Assembly (NCBI GenBank): GCA_021820665.1
Contig: JAKADK010000006.1
Location: 1-64,000 of the forward strand
Source: Actinomycetes bacterium
GTDB lineage: Bacteria > Actinomycetota > Acidimicrobiia > Acidimicrobiales > RAAP-2
Length of the DNA stretch: 64,000 nucleotides
Reading direction: 5' to 3'
Of the stretch, positions 60,524 to 64,000 are shown piece after piece. The position numbers were made by a program, and so were the translations under genes. How positions within the stretch are numbered: the stretch's first letter is position 1; each line of letters begins with the position of its first letter. The notes beneath the pieces are model-generated. The model worked only from the letters and a program-made list of their open reading frames with translations, was not told the origin of the DNA and did not search any database.

Positions 60524-60662
60524 ACCGGGCGCCACGCTATCGCCGCTGCGCCCCCCTCACGACACAGAGCGTCCCCGAGGTCGGTCGGCAGGGCGCGCGG
60601 TGGCGCCGCAGGGGGTGCCGGAGGCCCCTGGCGTGTGCCGTCGGCGATGGGCGCGCCGGCGG

Positions 60663-60893
60663 TCACCAGCGATGCCGGGCGGCCAGCGGTGGGCCGTACC
60701 CGGCTGCCTGCGCACACGGACCGCACAGGTCGATCCGGTGCGCGCCGGGGCGGCCCGACGCCGGGACCCGCCGCCAGCCCATGCGGCGGGCGTCCTCCAG
60801 GCTGGCGGCCAGTGACCAGTGGGGTGCGGTCTGACAGCCGCAGTGCGCGCACGTGCGCACGATGGCGTCCTCGTCGAAACGGTTGGCTCGCAT
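60663..60893 (-). CDS. Small zinc-ribbon-like protein
   Basis: The 76-residue protein has CAHCGCQ near residue 15 and LCGPCAQAAGYGPP near residue 57, a four-Cys zinc-binding pattern with CxxC knuckles. Between them is LEDARRMGWRRV. An in-frame GTG at 60935 would add 14 residues; there is no ribosome site at either. Function unknown. It may be cotranscribed behind the desaturase gene. Confidence 0.6.
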   Translation of the reverse strand: MRANRFDEDAIVRTCAHCGCQTAPHWSLAASLEDARRMGWRRVPASGRPGAHRIDLCGPCAQAAGYGPPLAARHRW

Positions 60894-60950
60894 CCCGGCG
60901 TCAGGCCTGATGACCTCGCGCGCCCATGACTGCACGATACCGCTGCCGCC

Positions 60951-62090
60951 TCAGCGGTCCGGTCGCGCCCGAGCCGCCGCGCCCACCCGATGGAGGTACG
61001 TCAGGGTCTCTGCGTAGGACTGACGGAGCGTCCGCTCCCGATAGGGGATGCCGTGCTCGGCGCACAGGGCTCGAACGGCGGGTTGGGCAGCGTGGAGGTT
61101 GCCCATCGGCATGGCGGGGAAGAGGTGGTGCTCGATCTGGTAGTTCAGGCCTCCGAGGCCGAGGTCGACCAGACGGCCACCCCGGACGTTGCGCGAGGCC
61201 AGGACCTGGCGGCGCAGGAAGTCGGCCCGATCGCGGGGGCCGACGAGCGGCATCCCCTTGTGGTTGGGCGCGAAGGCGCCGCCGAGGTACACCCCGAGCA
61301 GCCCCTGCAGGACGAGCAAGAAGACCACGGCCCGCAGGGGCGAGAGCACGAGGAAGGCCACGAAGACCAGCGCGACGGCATGGAGGGCGAGCAGGGCGAT
61401 CCCGGTCCTCCGGAAGCGGAGCGCCGGGTTGGCGAAGGCCCGTACGCTCGACACATGGAGGTTGAGGGCCTCGAGGAAGAGCAGGGGGACGAAGGCCCAC
61501 GCCTGGTATCGGGCCAGCAGGCCCAGGGCGGGGAGCCTGGCCGAGGCCTGGTCGACCTGCTCGGGTGTCCAGGCGATCGCCCCCAGGACGACGTCGGGGT
61601 CGCGGCCGAGCTCGTTGGGATGGCCGTGGTGCCGGTTGTGCTTGTCAACCCACCAGCCATAGCTCAGCCCGATCGCCAGGTTACCGGCCAGGAGACCGAT
61701 CACGTCGTTGTGACGGCGCGACGGGGAGAGCTGGCGGTGACCGGCGTCATGGGCCAGGAAGCCCGCCTGGCCGAAGCCGGCCGCCAGGAGCACGGCCGTG
61801 GCCACCTGCCACCAGGAGTCGCCCAGGAGACCGAAGACGACCCAGCCGCTGGCGAGCAGGACGGTTCCCAAGGCGACCCGGGCGACCTCTGTGCGCACAG
61901 GTCGTTCGAGGAGGCCCTCTGCCCGGACCTGCTCGACGAGAGATAGGTAGGCGGCGTCTGGCCCGTCCTCCGGTCGGATGGCGAGATCGCCGGCGCCCGG
62001 CACCGGTGGGCCGACCCGGGTCGCCGGTGGGCCGACCCGGGCCGACGGGCCGTCGGGGGGCGCGGGGGTGTCCAGCGGGCGCGCTGTCAC
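60951..62090 (-). CDS. Membrane fatty acid desaturase
   Basis: Diiron acyl desaturase of 379 residues, probably introducing double bonds into membrane lipid chains. The three histidine boxes are HDAGHRQ, HNRHHGHP and the more distant QIEHHLFP; the last is the form seen in front-end (delta-5/6-like) desaturases. Four hydrophobic segments are visible. The N-terminal 40 residues are Pro/Gly rich and contain a short repeat (RVGPPATRVGPPV). GTG start at 62090 with GGAGAGGA upstream. Confidence 0.9.
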   Translation of the reverse strand: MTARPLDTPAPPDGPSARVGPPATRVGPPVPGAGDLAIRPEDGPDAAYLSLVEQVRAEGLLERPVRTEVARVALGTVLLASGWVVFGLLGDSWWQVATAVLLAAGFGQAGFLAHDAGHRQLSPSRRHNDVIGLLAGNLAIGLSYGWWVDKHNRHHGHPNELGRDPDVVLGAIAWTPEQVDQASARLPALGLLARYQAWAFVPLLFLEALNLHVSSVRAFANPALRFRRTGIALLALHAVALVFVAFLVLSPLRAVVFLLVLQGLLGVYLGGAFAPNHKGMPLVGPRDRADFLRRQVLASRNVRGGRLVDLGLGGLNYQIEHHLFPAMPMGNLHAAQPAVRALCAEHGIPYRERTLRQSYAETLTYLHRVGAAARARPDR

Positions 62091-62190
62091 CGTCGGTCCT
62101 CTCCGCTGGGCTGGCCCACGTGCGTCCCTCTCTGCTCGGTCGGGACGCTACGGCGCTGTCGGCGACGTCTCCGGGTTCGGAGATGGCTCC

Positions 62191-62196
62191 ATTCTA
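62191..62196 (-). promoter_or_regulatory. -10 hexamer for the desaturase gene
   Basis: TAGAAT on the minus strand, one base from consensus, inside the palindrome-containing TACCGGTAGAAT. Confidence 0.4.
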
Positions 62197-62267
62197 CCGG
62201 TAGGGAGCGGCGGGGCGGGGCGCACCGGGGTCGGGCGTCCGCCGGGGTCGCGGAGGGCCACGGATGA

Positions 62268-62295
62268 ACCGCCGATAAGGTCCATTATGTCAAGT
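62268..62295 (+). other. dif: dif-like XerC/XerD recombination site
   Basis: 28 bases with the arm-spacer-arm layout of Xer sites: ACCGCCGATAA (XerC-like arm), GGTCCA (6-base centre), TTATGTCAAGT (XerD-like arm). The arms match E. coli dif at the inner positions, ATAA next to the centre and TTATGT-AA-T on the other side. The site is intergenic and AT-richer than its surroundings. It may mark the replication terminus, or be a secondary Xer site used by an integrated element. Confidence 0.7.
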
Positions 62296-62431
62296 AGTGG
62301 TTGCGAGCGGGCCGCCGGTGGGCTCCGGGCTCCGGCCTGCCGCCGGCGGCGTCGGGCACGATCGCCGCCTCCCCCGGTGCGGATCCGGGCTCCTACGGTC
62401 CGCCCACGTTCCGGATCCGGTCCGGCCACGG

Positions 62432-62437
62432 TAGGGT
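62432..62437 (+). promoter_or_regulatory. -10 hexamer for apt
   Basis: TAGGGT, 6 bases before the GTG at 62444. Confidence 0.55.
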
Positions 62438-62443
62438 CACGCC

Positions 62444-63001
62444 GTGGCCCCGAGCACCGCCGGCGACGACCCGTTCGGGCTGGCCGCCGCCATCCGCACG
62501 ATCGCCGACTTCCCCCGGCCCGGTGTTCGGTTCCGCGACGTGACGACGCTGTGGGCCGACCCCGTGGCCTCTCGGACGGCGGTCCTCGCCCTCGTGGACG
62601 GAGCCGCCGGCCAGCAGGTCACGAAGGTGGTCGGACCCGAGTCCCGGGGGTTCATCTTCGGGGGCGTCCTGGCCCACGTGCTCGGTGCCGGGTTCGTCCC
62701 GCTGCGCAAGGGCGGGAAGCTCCCCGGAGACGTCGTCGAGGTTGCCTACGAGTTGGAGTACGGCTCGGCGACGCTGGCCGTCCACGCCGGAGCGGTCGGA
62801 CCTGGCGACCGCGTGCTCGTCCACGACGACCTCCTGGCCACCGGCGGCACGGCCCTGGCGGCCGTCGAGCTGGTCCGCCGGCTCGGAGCCACCGTCGTGG
62901 GGGCGTCGTTCGTGGTCGACCTGCCCGACCTCGGCGGGGCGCGCCGGCTCGAGGCCGCCGGTGTCCGGGTGTCCCGCCTCGTCGAGTTCCGGGGCCACTG
63001 A
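62444..63001 (+). CDS. apt: Adenine phosphoribosyltransferase
   Basis: Salvages adenine to AMP with PRPP. The 185-residue protein shows IADFPRPGVRFRDVT, GPESRGFIFGGVLAHVLGAGFVPLRKGGKLPG, EYGSATLAVHAGAVGPGDRVLVHDDLLATGGTA (the last part is the PRPP loop, given here as separate known segments) and VVDLPDLGGARRL. Length is normal for the family. GTG start in leaderless context. Confidence 0.93.
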   Translation: MAPSTAGDDPFGLAAAIRTIADFPRPGVRFRDVTTLWADPVASRTAVLALVDGAAGQQVTKVVGPESRGFIFGGVLAHVLGAGFVPLRKGGKLPGDVVEVAYELEYGSATLAVHAGAVGPGDRVLVHDDLLATGGTALAAVELVRRLGATVVGASFVVDLPDLGGARRLEAAGVRVSRLVEFRGH

Positions 63002-63063
63002 CGGCTGCGTCGGGCCTGGTGACTACGGCGGGGAGCCGCCGAGCGGGCGCCGGGCCCGAGCCG

Positions 63064-63069
63064 TAGACT
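63064..63069 (+). promoter_or_regulatory. -10 hexamer for the class II aldolase gene
   Basis: TAGACT, about 72 bases before the ATG at 63142; here a Shine-Dalgarno (AAGGAG) is present, in line with a leadered transcript. Confidence 0.4.
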
Positions 63070-63141
63070 CCGGGCGCGGCGCCCGTCTCCCGGATGTGAG
63101 GGGGCGGGCGTGTCGTGGACGCCGGAGCGAAGGAGCACCCC

Positions 63142-63906
63142 ATGACCGAGATCCTGCAGTTGCCACCGACGAAGCAGTTTGACTCCCCCGCCGACGAGCG
63201 TCTCTACCGGAAGCAGCGTCTGGCGGCCGGCTTCCGGCTCTTCTCCGCCTTCGGGTTCGACGAGGGTGTGGCCGGCCACATCACGGCGCGGGATCCCGAG
63301 CGGGAGGACCACTTCTGGGTGAACCCGTTCGGCATGCATTTCGGCCACATCCGGGTCTCGGACCTCATCCTCGTGAATGCCGAGGGCGAGGTGGTCGCCG
63401 GCGACCGGCCGGTCAACCGGGCGGCCTTCGCCATCCACAGCCAGGTGCACGCCGCCCGGCCCGACGTGGTGGCGGCCGCCCACGCCCACTCGGTCCACGG
63501 GAAGGCGTTCTCGTCGCTCGGTCGCCTGCTGGACCCGATCACCCAGGACGTCTGCGCCTTCTACGAGGACCACGCGCTGTTCGACGACTACACCGGTGTC
63601 GTGATCGACGTCGAGGAGGGGAAGCGCATCGCCCACGCCCTTGGTGGGAACAAGGCCGTGATCCTTCGCAACCACGGGCTGCTGACCGTGGGGCACTCCG
63701 TCGACGAGGCCGCCTGGTGGTTCATCACGATGGAACGTTCCTGCCAAGCCCAGCTCCTGGCCTCGGCGGCGGGTACGCCGGTCCTCATCGACCCGGAGAT
63801 GGCCCGCCGGACCCACGGGCAGGTCGGCACCCACGGCGGCGGGCACTTCAGCTTCCAGCCCCTCTTCGACCGGATCGTCCGGGAGCAGCCCGACCTCCTG
63901 GACTGA
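63142..63906 (+). CDS. Class II aldolase/adducin-family protein
   Basis: The 254-residue protein belongs to the AraD/FucA/adducin superfamily of zinc-dependent aldolases and epimerases. Metal and fold marks are DEGVAGHITARDPE, FWVNPFGMHFGHIRVSDLILVN, AAHAHSVHGKAFSSL (His-x-His) and ILRNHGLLTVGHSVDEA (third His). The adducin-like long form without a sugar-specific signature does not let me name the substrate. I prefer ATG 63142 (AAGGAG 7 bases upstream) to GTG 63115. The remaining 94 bases contain only a small CGGGA/TCCCG hairpin. Confidence 0.85.
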   Translation: MTEILQLPPTKQFDSPADERLYRKQRLAAGFRLFSAFGFDEGVAGHITARDPEREDHFWVNPFGMHFGHIRVSDLILVNAEGEVVAGDRPVNRAAFAIHSQVHAARPDVVAAAHAHSVHGKAFSSLGRLLDPITQDVCAFYEDHALFDDYTGVVIDVEEGKRIAHALGGNKAVILRNHGLLTVGHSVDEAAWWFITMERSCQAQLLASAAGTPVLIDPEMARRTHGQVGTHGGGHFSFQPLFDRIVREQPDLLD

Positions 63907-64000
63907 CGGGAGCAGTCCCGACCCGATCCGTGCCCATCCGGTGGGAGCGGCCCCGGCGGACCCGTCCGCGGCGGGCATTCACGGATGTCTCGGCGGGCGT

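Larger units (their letters stand above)
62091..62443. other. Intergenic region between desaturase and apt, holding a dif-like site
   Basis: No gene supported. Contains the minus-strand hexamer TAGAAT (62196-62191), a probable promoter for the desaturase with a leader of about 95 bases, a small CTCCG/CGGAG hairpin within that leader (62168-62181), the dif-like site at 62268-62295 and the apt promoter hexamer. Confidence 0.6.

Noticed and set aside
60901-60926. An eight-codon frame behind TATCGT upstream of the small zinc-ribbon gene, as a leader peptide.
   Set aside because: No meaningful residue pattern or attenuator structure; likely chance.
1-64000. tRNA, rRNA and insertion-sequence genes.
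   Set aside because: None seen: no cloverleaf-like segment with T-loop and CCA-adjacent stem, no rRNA core sequence and no transposase-like frame could be supported by reading alone.

Overview
The window is a contiguous, very GC-rich, gene-dense bacterial chromosome segment. A Pup-proteasome locus, a mycothiol synthase, menaquinone genes, many GTG starts and 4-base GTGA/ATGA overlaps point to an actinobacterium. I infer a lineage outside the classical Actinomycetes, possibly Acidimicrobiia-like: trpF is separate from hisA, pafB/pafC are absent between pafA and tatA, and Pup ends in Glu. No rRNA, tRNA, IS element, prophage or CRISPR array was seen.

Layout. 0.2-7 kb: alaS-ruvX-mltG-aroE-SEDS gene-DUF151, translation and cell-wall growth. 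7-15 kb: a second SEDS gene and a flippase-like membrane protein on the minus strand, then AI-2E permease, polyprenol-phosphate mannosyltransferase, a two-component pair and an alpha/beta hydrolase. 15-18.6 kb (minus): menF-menG-merR and a MaoC hydratase. 18.7-23.7 kb: VIT-type transporter, a repeat lipoprotein predicted to be a seven-bladed propeller, mshD, nth, and an antitoxin/PIN-like pair. 23.7-36.4 kb: histidine and tryptophan biosynthesis run together (hisDCB-hisHAF-groES-like-hisI-trpE-ygfZ-trpCFBA). 36.4-42.3 kb (minus): membrane protein, pentose-phosphate genes pgl-tal-tkt and a cupin dioxygenase. 42.4-57 kb: thioesterase, small membrane proteins, trmI, ferredoxin, arc-dop-pup-prcB-prcA-pafA, tatA-tatC, a Ski2-like helicase and a double-domain ThyX-like protein. 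57-64 kb: a probable structured RNA, an acidic zinc-ribbon protein, small conserved genes, a fatty-acid desaturase, a dif-like Xer site, apt and a class II aldolase.

Two features recur. Many start codons lie 6-9 bases downstream of a TANNNT hexamer, the arrangement expected for leaderless transcription; genes inside operons instead overlap by 4-19 bases. Short in-frame tandem repeats extend or interrupt several housekeeping proteins (histidine kinase, HisH, ThyX-like).

The most unusual items are the dif-like site at 62268-62295, the paired-helix RNA candidate at 57141-57230 behind its own promoter, the ThyX-like duplication whose two halves each keep a different part of the active-site motif, a PIN-like toxin lacking its acidic residues, and the seven-repeat CX5C lipoprotein.
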